From Pseudomonas putida (lineage in GTDB: Bacteria > Pseudomonadota > Gammaproteobacteria > Pseudomonadales > Pseudomonadaceae), in NCBI RefSeq assembly GCF_002741075.1, contig NZ_CP016634.1:1844501-1908500 (forward strand): 64,000 bases of DNA, in the 5' to 3' direction. The notes under the pieces are model-generated. The model was given only the letters and a program-made list of their open reading frames with translations. It had not been told where the DNA came from and made no database searches. Positions 28,244-37,294 of this stretch are shown here, piece by piece. The first letter of the stretch is position 1. Every line of letters starts with the position of its first letter. The position numbers and the translations under genes were made by a program.

Positions 28244-28542
28244 TATTCCCCCGATGGAACTCAGCTCCTGGCTGGCCCCTTGTACTTGATTTGCATGTGA
28301 TTGCCGCGAAAGGCCCGGCTTTTTTACAGCGACTGCCGACCCGCTTTCCAGTGGAAAGAGCCTGATACCTAAAGGTTTCATCTTGCGCGGCCGAGATCCT
28401 ATCAGAGCTGCCTGTCAATTGGCTCGCGCGGTATGCGACACGAAATGCCTGCCACGGCACTTAGCCCTTGGTCGGGTGTGTCGCGATGTGCAAAGCATGC
28501 TTGGATGCGCCTGATAACAAGAACAATGCGGGAGTACCTTTC

Positions 28543-30177
28543 ATGAAGACCTTGAGGTCGATGTCGATCAGCCGGCGTCTGTCGCTGATCCTGCTGGTGG
28601 CGGTGGCCATGCTGGTGGTCCTGGGCCTGCTGATGCTGCGCCAGCTTCATGGTGACCTGTACCTGGCCAAGGCACAGAAGACCCAGCACGTGGTACAGAC
28701 CGCCGCCGGGGTGCTGGCCTATTACCAAGGCCTGGAAGCTGCCGGCACACTCAGTCGCGAGGCGGCCCAACAGCAAGCGCTGCAGGTGGTGCGGGGGCTG
28801 CGCTACGACAAGGACGACTATTTCTGGATCAACGACCTGGGGCCGAAGATGATCATGCACCCGGCCAACCCCAAGCTCGATGGCCAGGACCTTTCCGCCA
28901 TCCGCGACCCCGACGGCTTTGCCGTGTTCAACGAGATGGTCGCCCTCGCCCGCAGCCACGGCGCAGGCTCGGTCGACTACCGCTGGCCCAAGCCCGGCGC
29001 CAGCGAGCCGGTGGCCAAGACTTCCTACATCCAGCTGTTCAAACCTTGGGGCTGGATCATAGGCTCGGGGGTCTATATCGACGACGTTCAGGCCGAGTTC
29101 GCCCGCCAGGTGCGCGATGCCTCCCTGCTCGGCCTGGGCATCGCCGTGCTGATGGCCCTGCTGGTGCTGTTGATCGCCCGCAGCATTGCCCGCCCGCTGC
29201 AGGACGCGGTGCAAGCCATGGGCAACATCGCCAGTGGTGAAAGCGACCTGACCCGGCGCCTGGACACCCATGGCCGCGACGAGCTCACGTACCTGGGCGA
29301 GCACTTCAATCGCTTCAACGGCAAGCTGCAGGGGGTGGTCGGTCAGTTGCAAGGCGCAGCCCATGCGCTGGCCCAGTCCGCCAGCCACGTCGGCGACAAC
29401 GCAGGCCAGGCCCAGGCGCGCAGCGTCCAGCAGTCGCTGCAGATGGACCAAGTGGCCACGGCCGTCAACGAGGTCACCTACGCGGTTCAGGACGTGGCCA
29501 AGACCGCCGAACAGGCCGCCAACGAGATGCACGCGGCCCAAGTGCAGGTCGATCATGGGCAGCAGGCCATCCACGGCAGCCTGCAGCAGATCGACCGGCT
29601 GTCCAGCACCATCGAACAGGCGGTGCAGGTGATCCGCGAGTTGGCGGGGCACAGCACGCGGATCGGCGGGGTGCTGGAAGTGATCCGCTCGATCGCCGAG
29701 CAGACCAACCTGCTCGCCCTCAATGCCGCCATCGAGGCCGCCCGAGCCGGTGAACAGGGCCGGGGCTTTGCCGTGGTCGCCGATGAAGTGCGGCTGCTGG
29801 CTCAGCGCACGGCCCAGTCGACCGCCGAGATCCAGACCATGATCGAGCACCTGCAAGGCCAGTCGGAAGCGGCCGTCAAGGCCATCGACACCAGCAGCGA
29901 GGCCTCGCGCCAGACCGTCCAGCAAGCGCGCGAGGCAGGCACCAGCCTGGATGCGATCAGCCAGGCGCTGAACAACCTCACCGCACTCAACGCGTCGATC
30001 GCCAGCGCCACCTTGCAGCAAGCCCATGTGGTCGAAGAGATCAATCGCAACGTCCTCGACACCGCCGGGCTGTCCCAGCAGACCGCCGAGGCGGCCCGCC
30101 AGTCCAGCGATGCGGGTGCCTCCCTGGCACGCCTGAGCGAGGAGCTGGAACAGTTGCTGCGCCAGTTCAAGGTCTGA
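28543..30177 (+). CDS. Methyl-accepting chemotaxis protein with single Cache domain
   Basis: 544 residues. A cytoplasmic start and TM1 ([20 protein letters not shown]) are followed by a periplasmic single Cache domain with the signature [11 protein letters not shown] and [14 protein letters not shown], then TM2 ([20 protein letters not shown]), a HAMP domain and a signalling coiled coil with the hairpin tip [20 protein letters not shown]. It senses a small periplasmic ligand and signals to CheA. sCache_2 domains often bind short organic acids; the ligand here is unknown. Confidence 0.93.
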   Translation: MKTLRSMSISRRLSLILLVAVAMLVVLGLLMLRQLHGDLYLAKAQKTQHVVQTAAGVLAYYQGLEAAGTLSREAAQQQALQVVRGLRYDKDDYFWINDLGPKMIMHPANPKLDGQDLSAIRDPDGFAVFNEMVALARSHGAGSVDYRWPKPGASEPVAKTSYIQLFKPWGWIIGSGVYIDDVQAEFARQVRDASLLGLGIAVLMALLVLLIARSIARPLQDAVQAMGNIASGESDLTRRLDTHGRDELTYLGEHFNRFNGKLQGVVGQLQGAAHALAQSASHVGDNAGQAQARSVQQSLQMDQVATAVNEVTYAVQDVAKTAEQAANEMHAAQVQVDHGQQAIHGSLQQIDRLSSTIEQAVQVIRELAGHSTRIGGVLEVIRSIAEQTNLLALNAAIEAARAGEQGRGFAVVADEVRLLAQRTAQSTAEIQTMIEHLQGQSEAAVKAIDTSSEASRQTVQQAREAGTSLDAISQALNNLTALNASIASATLQQAHVVEEINRNVLDTAGLSQQTAEAARQSSDAGASLARLSEELEQLLRQFKV

Positions 30178-30189
30178 CAGCTCATCGAT

Positions 30190-30241
30190 GTGCGCACGGG
30201 TGAACCCGCTCCCCCTCCAGGAGCGGGGTTGTCCGCGAACA
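30190..30241. repeat. Paired inverted REP-like repeat
   Basis: ACGGGTGAACCCGCTCC is followed after a few bases by the inverted unit GGAGCGGGGTTGTCCGCG, a BIME-like arrangement after the chemoreceptor stop codon. Confidence 0.6.
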
Positions 30242-30316
30242 GGCCGCCATCAGCCACTACAGCTTCCCTGCCTCACAGGCTACAATCGCGCCCTTCCCCA
30301 CTCCCAAGGATCGCCG

Positions 30317-30883
30317 ATGTCCGGCCTCGAACTCTTCGCCGCCGTGCTCGGCGTCATCGCCGTGTGGCTCACGGTCAAGCAGAATCCGTGGTGCTGGCCG
30401 ATCGGCCTGGTAATGGTGCTGCTCTACAGCTGGATCTTCTATGAAGTGAAGCTGTATTCCGACATGCTCCTGCAAGTGGTCTATGCCGTGCTGCAGCTGT
30501 ACGGCTGGTGGCAATGGACGCGCCCAGAGCGGGTCGAGGACGCCCGCCAGGTGTCCAGCCTCGCCCCAGGACCTATGCTCACAGGGCTCGGAATCGGCCT
30601 GCTGGCAAGCCTGGGTCTTGGCATGGCGATGGCGCACTGGACCGACGCCGCCCAGCCCTGGCTGGACGCCGCCCTGACAGGCTTCAGCCTGGTAGCGCAA
30701 TGGTGGATGGCGCAGAAGCGCCTGCAATGCTGGGCGTTGTGGGTGGTGCTGGACGTGATCTTCGTCGGCCTGTTCCTTTATAAAGACCTGTACCTGACCG
30801 CCGCGCTCTACGCCCTGTTCACCCTGATTGCCGTGCGCGGCTGGCTGGAATGGCGACGCGACCCGGCGCTGGTGGCGACATGA
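30317..30883 (+). CDS. pnuC: Nicotinamide riboside transporter PnuC
   Basis: 188-residue inner-membrane protein with about seven hydrophobic segments. Typical PnuC features: LELFAAVLGVIAVWLTVKQN at the start, PWCWPIGLVMVLLYSWIFYE, and QLYGWWQWTRP. It mediates facilitated uptake of nicotinamide riboside. Its stop overlaps the start of a kinase gene (ATGA) whose product would trap the imported nucleoside. Confidence 0.93.
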   Translation: MSGLELFAAVLGVIAVWLTVKQNPWCWPIGLVMVLLYSWIFYEVKLYSDMLLQVVYAVLQLYGWWQWTRPERVEDARQVSSLAPGPMLTGLGIGLLASLGLGMAMAHWTDAAQPWLDAALTGFSLVAQWWMAQKRLQCWALWVVLDVIFVGLFLYKDLYLTAALYALFTLIAVRGWLEWRRDPALVAT

Positions 30884-31431
30884 AGGTCCTGGTGCTGTGC
30901 GGGCCGGAGTCCAGCGGCAAGAGCTGGCTCAGTGGAGAGATCCAGGCGCATTTCGGGGGGGTGGTCGTCAGCGAGTACGTGCGCCACTTCATCGATCGGG
31001 AACAGCGCGACACCTGTTACGCCGACATCCCCACCATCGCCCAGGGCCAGCTGGCCTGGGAAGACCAGGCCCGTCAGTTGGCGCCGGAGCTGTTGATTCT
31101 CGACACCCACCTGCTCAGCAACATGCTCTGGAGCTATGCCCTGTTCGATGACTGCCCGTCCTGGCTGGAACAGGCCTTGCTTGCACGTCGGTACGACCTG
31201 CACTTGTTGCTCAGCCCCCAAGACGTCGGCTGGGTAGATGATGGCCAGCGCAGCCAGCCCGACCTGAACGACCGCCAACGGTTCTTCGACGACAGCCTGG
31301 CGTGGCTGGAACGCCATCGCCAACCGGTGCAGATCATTGGCGCAGAGTGGTCCAAACGAAGCATGGCAGCCCTGAACGCGGTGCAACGCCTGCTGGATGG
31401 CAAATCTCCCACCTGCCCCACCGAGTGTTAA
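30880..31431 (+). CDS. AAA-type ATPase, probable nicotinamide riboside kinase (NadR C-terminal domain type)
   Basis: 183 residues. P-loop GPESSGKSWLSGEI is at the N-terminus; the motif SEYVRHFID and Walker B-like LLILDTHLL follow, then LLLSPQDVGWVDDGQR, all as in the kinase domain of NadR. No nicotinamide mononucleotide adenylyltransferase or DNA-binding part is present, so it is a stand-alone kinase domain. The translational overlap with pnuC supports phosphorylation of nicotinamide riboside to NMN for NAD salvage. Confidence 0.85.
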   Translation: MKVLVLCGPESSGKSWLSGEIQAHFGGVVVSEYVRHFIDREQRDTCYADIPTIAQGQLAWEDQARQLAPELLILDTHLLSNMLWSYALFDDCPSWLEQALLARRYDLHLLLSPQDVGWVDDGQRSQPDLNDRQRFFDDSLAWLERHRQPVQIIGAEWSKRSMAALNAVQRLLDGKSPTCPTEC

Positions 31432-31448
31432 GGGCCTGACACACCCTT

Positions 31449-31463
31449 GGGGGCGTAACCCCC
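31449..31463 (+). terminator. Short GC hairpin after the kinase gene
   Basis: GGGGG-cgtaa-CCCCC starts 17 bp after the kinase stop. No T-tract; assignment as transcript end is weak. Confidence 0.35.
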
Positions 31464-31633
31464 GGATTCACGGGCCTTTCACCAGTTTTGGGGGTAGTGT
31501 CAAACACGTGAAACACTTGTGAAAAAAGCCTCCTCAGGCAACGCCGATGCAGGGTCAGGCCGCACTCGACTGAAAATCCGTCTCATCCCTGATACAACAA
31601 AATCCAAACCCCCGTAGCTAGATTCTCCAACGC

Positions 31634-31656
31634 TTTGATTTAACGGGAAAATCAAA
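31634..31656. promoter_or_regulatory. Inverted repeat upstream of the fap operon
   Basis: TTTGATTT and AAATCAAA are separated by seven bases, 72 bp before the fapA start codon, in an AT-rich pocket of an otherwise gene-free 297-bp region. It is placed where an operator or promoter element would be expected; the binding protein is unknown. Confidence 0.4.
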
Positions 31657-31728
31657 AACCGGCACACCTTCTGCTCTCATCAGGGCAACGCTGACCAGGG
31701 CCAGCGCACAAAAGAAGGAATTGCCATC

Positions 31729-32166
31729 GTGAGGAAATTCGCCAAAGGCCTGATTCACCCCCTGCTGGCTGGTTGCGTACTCGGCTCATGCCTGAGCCTG
31801 CCCGTCCAGGCCGACAACGGCATCATCGTGATCACCCGCGATGTCCAGCCCCGCATGGCCATCCGTGCCCCTGTCGCCCCAGACCCCAACCCCACCACTG
31901 CCAACGCCAACCCCTCTGCGCACATCCTCAGGCAGACCAACGAGCTCAGTGACGGCGACTTCGCCAATATCACCAGCGGCACAGGCATTTCCTCGCTGAT
32001 CACTCAGCAGACCACCAACCTGGGCGGCTCCATTGGCAACCAGACCCAACTGCCCAACATGGCCGCAGGCCGCGGTACAGGTGGCGGCAACAGCATCTCC
32101 AACATGGTCAACTCAAGCGTGCAGCGCGGTATGGCGCCGCTACAGATCCTGACCGGAGGCAAATGA
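31729..32166 (+). CDS. fapA: Functional amyloid operon protein FapA
   Basis: 145-residue periplasmic protein with a signal peptide (KGLIHPLLAGCVLGSCLSLPVQA). The mature chain is rich in Asn/Thr/Gly with the FapA stretch HILRQTNELSDGDFANITSG and a C-terminal GGGNSISNMVNSSVQRGM. In studied Pseudomonas, FapA affects fibre composition, acting as a periplasmic chaperone for FapB/FapC. Start codon is GTG at 31729 with AAGAAGG upstream. First gene of fapABCDEF. Confidence 0.92.
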   Translation: MRKFAKGLIHPLLAGCVLGSCLSLPVQADNGIIVITRDVQPRMAIRAPVAPDPNPTTANANPSAHILRQTNELSDGDFANITSGTGISSLITQQTTNLGGSIGNQTQLPNMAAGRGTGGGNSISNMVNSSVQRGMAPLQILTGGK

Positions 32167-32167
32167 G

Positions 32168-32740
32168 ATGAGGCAGACGCTGTTAATCCTTGCCGCGTTT
32201 TGCAGTGCATCGGCCTTGGCCCAACCTCCTGTGATCAACGACGCCACCATCGACAATTCCGGCGCGCAATACCAAGGCAACTTCAGCCTCAACCAAGCGG
32301 CGGGTGACTTGCAGCAGCAAGCCAACGCACGGGCCTTCGCCTATGGCCACGAGGCCAGCGCGACCACGCAGATCCGCCAGGGCCTGCAGACGGTGGTCGA
32401 CCCCAACATGGGGGCTCGCGCCAGCATCCAGGGCAATGCCTTCAGCCATGGCAGCGGTGCACTGGGCGTGAACCAGAGCGCAGGCGCCAGCACCCAGCAA
32501 GCCAACGCACTGAGGATCAGCATCAGTGCGCATCCACAAGCCATCGACGACAGCGTCCTGCTGCAGCAGAACGTTGCGTTGGTCAACAGCTCCGATCCAA
32601 CCGATGCCTCTCCCGGCTATCGCCAGGTCACCACCGGTGACCAGGCCTTCACCGGTAGCCGTGGGGTCATTCAGTTGAATCAGAGCGCCGGGGTGGGAAA
32701 CCAGACGGCAAACACCCTGAGCGTCCGGGTCGCTAATTGA
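32168..32740 (+). CDS. fapB: Minor amyloid subunit / nucleator FapB
   Basis: 190 residues with a signal peptide (MRQTLLILAAFCSASALA). Three imperfect amyloid repeats are visible, each with an asparagine/glutamine-rich core: NFSLNQAAGDLQQQANARAF, ALGVNQSAGASTQQANALRI, and VIQLNQSAGVGNQTANTLSV at the very C-terminus. These match FapB/FapC repeat chemistry. The mature protein has no cysteine. It starts one base after the fapA stop. FapB is a minor fibre component thought to nucleate FapC. Confidence 0.92.
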   Translation: MRQTLLILAAFCSASALAQPPVINDATIDNSGAQYQGNFSLNQAAGDLQQQANARAFAYGHEASATTQIRQGLQTVVDPNMGARASIQGNAFSHGSGALGVNQSAGASTQQANALRISISAHPQAIDDSVLLQQNVALVNSSDPTDASPGYRQVTTGDQAFTGSRGVIQLNQSAGVGNQTANTLSVRVAN

Positions 32741-32789
32741 CCCAAACAGGTGAGAACAACACTTAACCTAAAAAAGATGGAGAAACACC

Positions 32790-34277
32790 ATGAAACCCTC
32801 GATGGCACTCAAGCCTCTGGTTTTCGCAATTGCTGCGGTCATGGCTGTTGCTGCACAAGCGGATCAGAACGATCGGCGTGGACATGGCCATAACGGCCAC
32901 CACAATCCTCCACCAAAACCTGTTTACACCAGCTCCACTGCCAAAGCTGACGATACGCAACGAAGTCACGACAACTTCATTCTCAATGAAGGCACCATAA
33001 ACGAAGCAGAGATGAGCAGCTCCGGTGGCGGCGCGAGCGGCAACGTCGGGATCAACGTGGCGGCCGGTAACGGCAACCAACAAGACAACGCGGCGGCCAT
33101 TGCCAACACCGCGTCCGACAATTCCGCGCTCGACAACAGCTTCGTCTTCGGCGAATCCATGGCAACCGCCAGCGTCGATCAGCGCAGCAGCAACAACACC
33201 GTCAAGAACTGGTCGACCCAAAGTTCTGCCGTCATGAGCGGCTCGGCAGACACCACCAGCGGCAACGTGGGTATCAACATCGCTGGTGGCGACCTGAACC
33301 AGCAGAAAAACACCATGGCCATTGCCAACAACAGTGCGCCAATGGGTAATTCCACCGCTACCGCTACCGCCACTCAGACCGGCCCAGGCCTGACCGTCAT
33401 CAACAAGGCAGACCGCACCTATCGGGTGGATACGCTGACCTACACCACGTCGAAGAGCGGTTCCTCTTCCAGTAGCGGCACGTTCGACTCCAGCATCGAC
33501 AAGAGCTCCAGCTCCAGCTTCAGCGAGTCTGGGTCCAACAGCAGCAGTGCCAGCGCCTCTCACAGCAGCAGTGCCAGTGGTTCGAGCAGCATGACCGCCA
33601 GTGGATCCCACAGCAGCAGCGCCAGCGGCTCGAACAACATGGCTGCCAACGGTTCCAACAGCTGGAATGCCAGTGGCTCGCACAACTCGAGCTCGAGCTC
33701 GTCGTCGAGCGCTTCGTTGAACGCGTCGTTGGATGCGACTGTCGGTGCCGACGCCACCTCGACCACCACGTTCGGTCCGTTCGTGCGTAGCCGCAGCGAC
33801 AGCTTCGACGGCTCGCTCAACGCCAACCTCGATGTGAGCGTCGATACCTCGCACGACCAGTCGCATGAGTCGTCGTTCGACAAGTCCTTCGATTCGTCGT
33901 TCGACAAGTCGCTCAGTTCCTCGTATGACCGCGCCCATGACTCCTCGTACGAGAAATCTCGCGACTCTTCGTATGACAAGTCGCGCGAGTCGGCATGGGA
34001 GAAAGCGAACGCCTCGGCCTACGAGAAAGCTGGCGAGAAAGCCTCGCAATCTTCGGACACCATCTCGAAGAGCTACAGCGAGTCTAGCGAGTACGCACTG
34101 AGCAACACTGTGTCGTTCCAAGTGCTGACCCCGACCGGCTGGGCCAACCCTGTGACCAACACCGCAACCCTCAGTGGTTCGGTCAATGGCGGCAGCGGCA
34201 ACCTGGGCGTCAACGTGGCAGCAGGTGTGGGCAACCAGCAAAGCAACTCGCTGGCCATCTCCAACACCTCGATGTAA
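32790..34277 (+). CDS. fapC: Major functional amyloid subunit FapC
   Basis: 495 residues, signal peptide ending AQA (residue 23). Three amyloid repeats with the core GN(V/L)G(I/V)N(V/I)A at about 66-106, 146-182 and 458-493, the last at the very C-terminus. Linker 1 is short. Linker 2 (about 215-440) is very long and Ser-rich, and includes seven tandem eight-residue repeats of pattern x-[DE]-S-[SA]-[FYW]-[DE]-[KR]-[SA] at residues 359-414. There is no cysteine in the whole protein, whereas a C-terminal CxxC is described in some FapC orthologues. Secreted through FapF to form biofilm fibres. Confidence 0.94.
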   Translation: MKPSMALKPLVFAIAAVMAVAAQADQNDRRGHGHNGHHNPPPKPVYTSSTAKADDTQRSHDNFILNEGTINEAEMSSSGGGASGNVGINVAAGNGNQQDNAAAIANTASDNSALDNSFVFGESMATASVDQRSSNNTVKNWSTQSSAVMSGSADTTSGNVGINIAGGDLNQQKNTMAIANNSAPMGNSTATATATQTGPGLTVINKADRTYRVDTLTYTTSKSGSSSSSGTFDSSIDKSSSSSFSESGSNSSSASASHSSSASGSSSMTASGSHSSSASGSNNMAANGSNSWNASGSHNSSSSSSSSASLNASLDATVGADATSTTTFGPFVRSRSDSFDGSLNANLDVSVDTSHDQSHESSFDKSFDSSFDKSLSSSYDRAHDSSYEKSRDSSYDKSRESAWEKANASAYEKAGEKASQSSDTISKSYSESSEYALSNTVSFQVLTPTGWANPVTNTATLSGSVNGGSGNLGVNVAAGVGNQQSNSLAISNTSM

Positions 34278-34287
34278 CTGCGACCTG

Positions 34288-34309
34288 GAGGCCCCCTGCG
34301 GGGGGCCTC
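34288..34309 (+). terminator. Strong stem-loop between fapC and fapD
   Basis: GAGGCCCCC-TGC-GGGGGCCTC-type hairpin (9-bp GC stem), 11 bp after the fapC stop, without a clean T-tract. Likely a partial terminator or 3'-end stabiliser that lets fapC be made in excess over the secretion genes. Confidence 0.6.
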
Positions 34310-34341
34310 TTCCTCACCAGAAATGCAAGGGGGCGTGGGAC

Positions 34342-35022
34342 ATGCGTATTTTCGCCTTGGCGTTGTTGCTGTGCGTGACCTGCGTGGGCGAAGCCGCCCA
34401 GATGCCGCTGTCGGTCCTGCCAGGCGGCGCGGTGATCTACAAACCCATTCAAAGCATTCGCGAACGCAAGTTCGCCGACCTGGTGCAGCAGAAAACCGAC
34501 TTCAGTTGCGGCGCCGCGGCGCTGGCGACCATCCTGCGTCAGGCCTACTGGCTGGACGTCAACGAAGAACAGATCATCGAGGGCATGCTCGCCCACGCTG
34601 ACCAGGACTTGGTCCGGGTGCAGGGCTTCTCGATGCTCGACATGAAACGCTACGTGGAAAGCCTCGGCATGCGTGCCCGTGGCTATCGGGTGGCCCCCGA
34701 CACCCTGTCCAGTATCCGCATTCCAGTGGTCGTGCTGATGGACATCCGGGGCTACAAGCACTTCGTGGTCATGCAGAAGGTCGATAGAGGCTGGGTCTAC
34801 ATCGGTGACCCAGTGCTGGGCCATAAACGCTTCACGGTCGCAGATTTCCTCAAGGGCTGGAACGGCATCATCTTCGCCGTCATCGGCCAGGGCTACGACA
34901 AGAACAATATCTTGCTCGACCCGCCGTTGCCGCTGAGTGCCAAGAACCGCGTGAACAACTTCACCCCCGTGCAGGACGCTGAGTTGATGGACTTTGGCTT
35001 CATCCAAAGCGACTTCTTCTGA
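34342..35022 (+). CDS. fapD: FapD, C39-type peptidase of the amyloid secretion system
   Basis: 226 residues with a signal peptide (MRIFALALLLCVTCVGEAA). C39 peptidase fold: catalytic Cys in QKTDFSCGAAALATIL, His in GYKHFVVM, Asp in IGDPVLGHK. Family members cleave leader peptides at double-Gly sites; FapD is required for export and processing of Fap subunits in the periplasm. The ATG at 34342 has GGGGG upstream and directly precedes the signal peptide. Confidence 0.92.
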   Translation: MRIFALALLLCVTCVGEAAQMPLSVLPGGAVIYKPIQSIRERKFADLVQQKTDFSCGAAALATILRQAYWLDVNEEQIIEGMLAHADQDLVRVQGFSMLDMKRYVESLGMRARGYRVAPDTLSSIRIPVVVLMDIRGYKHFVVMQKVDRGWVYIGDPVLGHKRFTVADFLKGWNGIIFAVIGQGYDKNNILLDPPLPLSAKNRVNNFTPVQDAELMDFGFIQSDFF

Positions 35023-35056
35023 ATATTAGAGTGGGCATGACGCTCCGGGAGCTCCC

Positions 35057-35797
35057 ATGAAGACTTCAACCTGGCTGGCCGCCATTTGCCTGGTCGCCGC
35101 CCTGCCGACCCAAGCCGAAACGTTCAAACCCATCGAACTCAAGGACCAGGAACTGGCCAACCTGCGAGGCCGCTACGTGATGCCGGGACGGATCGTCAGC
35201 TTCGGCATCGTCATGACCAGCACCTGGCAGAACGCCAACGGCGAGGTGATCGGTGCGACCTCTGCGATGCAGATCCAGCAAGCGACCATCAAACCGCAAT
35301 TCTACGTGTCGTTGATCAACGAGAAAGGCACCGGCACCTCCCAGCCCAAGAGCGGCACCGGCACGGTCACCGGTGGCAGCGGCCTCAATACCACCGAAGG
35401 CGTGACTCAGGTGGTGCGGGCCGCCGGTGACTTCAACACCGCCCACAACAATGTCGCCATCAACGTGACCAAGGGCGACAAAGCACCCAGCGGCACGCCC
35501 ATGGGCCAGGCGCTGGCCAACGGTTCCACACTGGTCGGCAGCAACGGCGCAGGGGCGCTGAAAGTGTCCTCCTCCGGCACCGGCGTGCAGATGAACATCG
35601 TCGCCAACAACAACCAGGGCAGCACCTTCCAGCGCATTGGCCAGGGCGGCCTGATGCAGAACACCACCTTGCTCGGATCCAGCAACCGCGTCAGCAACCT
35701 GACCTCGTTCAACGTCGTGCTGCGAGAGGCGCCTGCGGCCGGGTCGATGAACGTCAACCTGGACCAGCTTAAAGGTCTCCGTGGTCTCGGATACTGA
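35057..35797 (+). CDS. fapE: FapE, extracellular chaperone-like amyloid component
   Basis: 246 residues with a signal peptide (MKTSTWLAAICLVAALPTQA). It begins ETFKPIELKDQELANLRGRY, the usual FapE start, followed by a Thr/Gly/Asn-rich chain and a C-terminal segment ending LKGLRGLGY. FapE is secreted with the fibre and found in small amounts in it. No catalytic motif seen. Order and spacing in the operon agree with other Pseudomonas. Confidence 0.9.
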   Translation: MKTSTWLAAICLVAALPTQAETFKPIELKDQELANLRGRYVMPGRIVSFGIVMTSTWQNANGEVIGATSAMQIQQATIKPQFYVSLINEKGTGTSQPKSGTGTVTGGSGLNTTEGVTQVVRAAGDFNTAHNNVAINVTKGDKAPSGTPMGQALANGSTLVGSNGAGALKVSSSGTGVQMNIVANNNQGSTFQRIGQGGLMQNTTLLGSSNRVSNLTSFNVVLREAPAAGSMNVNLDQLKGLRGLGY

Positions 35798-35843
35798 TCT
35801 ACGCTCAGTCTCATCGAAAGCAGTCAGAAGGGACGGCTAACCC

Positions 35844-37124
35844 ATGCACCGTTTGTTGACGCTAAGAGCTATCGTTTGTTTGAGTACCCTGACCCCAGCC
35901 ACCCTGCTACACGCAGCAACCGATCCCCAGGTCGAAGCGCTGAAGCAGGAGCTGATGGCGCTCAAAGAGCGCTACGAAGCACAACAGAACGCATTGATGG
36001 TGCTGGAACAACGGCTGCGCCAGGTCGAAGAAGCACCTGTGGCTCCGGCTCCGCGGCGCCTGACCAAATCGCCCGCCGAGGGCGTCAAGGGCAGCCAGAC
36101 CGTGGCCTCTGGCGCCCCGGGCACCACCGGAAGCTCCTATGGGCAATCGCTGCAGGACAACTCCGAGCCCGCCCAGAGCGTTTCCAACCTGTATGACGAG
36201 GCCAGCGGCTTCTTCGGCGGCGGCAAGTTCAGCTTCGAGACCGGCATCACCTATACCCACTACGATACGCGGGCCCTCACCCTCAATGGGTTCCTGGCAC
36301 TGGACTCGATCTTCCTCGGCAACATCAACATCGACCGCATCAAGGCGGACAACTGGACCCTGGACCTGACCGGCCGCTACAACCTGGACCAACGCTGGCA
36401 GTTCGATATAAACGTGCCGATCGTCTACCGCGAGTCCACCTACTCCTCCGGTGGCGCAGGTGGCGCCGCCGGGGTCACCTCGGACGACTCGGTAACCCGC
36501 GACCCGACCATCGGCGACGTCAACTTCGGCATCGCCTACAAGTTCCTGGACGAGTCGGAAACCTGGCCAGACGCCGTCGCCACCCTGCGGGTGAAGGCTC
36601 CGACCGGCAAGGATCCCTACGGCATCAAGCTGATCCAGAGCCCCGGCAACGACAACCTGGCTGTGCCCGAAGACCTGCCGACCGGCAACGGTGTCTGGTC
36701 GATCTCGCCCGGCCTCTCGCTGGTCAAGACCTTCGACCCGGCGGTGCTGTTCGCCAGCTTGCAGTACACCTACAACATGCAAGACTCGTTCAGCGACATC
36801 AGCCCGCAGGTTGGCAGCAAGGTCAAAGGCGATGTGAAACTTGGGGATTCCTGGCAGATCGGCGGCGGCATCGCCTTTGCCTTGAACGAAAAGATGAGTA
36901 TGTCGTTCTCGTTCACCGACCAGTTCTCCAGCAAAAGCAAGATCAAGCCCGATGGCGGCGATTGGCAGTCGATTTCCAACAGCGACTACAACGCAGCGAA
37001 CTTCAACATCGGCATGACCTTCGCGGCCACGAACAACCTGACCATCGTTCCGAACCTCGCCATTGGCCTGACCGACGACGCACCGGACTTCTCGTTCAGC
37101 CTCAAGTTTCCCTATTACTTCTGA
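35844..37124 (+). CDS. fapF: FapF, trimeric outer-membrane amyloid secretion channel
   Basis: 426 residues. Signal peptide to LLHA, then a coiled coil ([20 protein letters not shown] onward, about 28-65), a Pro/Ala/Ser linker, and a beta-barrel from about residue 110 to the end. The chain ends in FPYYF with a C-terminal Phe, the signal for outer-membrane assembly. In the studied FapF the N-terminal coiled coil makes a trimer and a plug helix gates the pore. Last gene of the operon. Confidence 0.93.
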   Translation: MHRLLTLRAIVCLSTLTPATLLHAATDPQVEALKQELMALKERYEAQQNALMVLEQRLRQVEEAPVAPAPRRLTKSPAEGVKGSQTVASGAPGTTGSSYGQSLQDNSEPAQSVSNLYDEASGFFGGGKFSFETGITYTHYDTRALTLNGFLALDSIFLGNINIDRIKADNWTLDLTGRYNLDQRWQFDINVPIVYRESTYSSGGAGGAAGVTSDDSVTRDPTIGDVNFGIAYKFLDESETWPDAVATLRVKAPTGKDPYGIKLIQSPGNDNLAVPEDLPTGNGVWSISPGLSLVKTFDPAVLFASLQYTYNMQDSFSDISPQVGSKVKGDVKLGDSWQIGGGIAFALNEKMSMSFSFTDQFSSKSKIKPDGGDWQSISNSDYNAANFNIGMTFAATNNLTIVPNLAIGLTDDAPDFSFSLKFPYYF

Positions 37125-37132
37125 TCAGAACC

Positions 37133-37149
37133 GGGGTGCACTGCACCCC
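37133..37149 (+). terminator. Hairpin after fapF
   Basis: GGGGTGCA-C-TGCACCCC, eight bases after the fapF stop. Stable stem without T-tract; marks the end of the fap operon. Confidence 0.5.
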
Positions 37150-37294
37150 AACGCTGTCGTTTATGCAAACTTTGGTAATGAGTCTGCAGGCCGCGCCGCC
37201 CCTTGCACCCTGTCCGCAAGCCCCGCCCAGCGCCGAACGCCTGTTATCATGGAGCACACTTGAGTGACTGTTTCATGACAAGAAGGAAGTCTTT

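Noticed and set aside
33480..34031. Dense short repeats resembling a CRISPR-like or satellite array
   Set aside because: They are in frame within fapC and encode Ser-rich and octad protein repeats; there are no unique spacers or cas genes.
32763..34241. Long minus-strand open frame opposite fapC
   Set aside because: An Arg/Val-rich product of antisense polyserine coding; fapC is certain on the plus strand.
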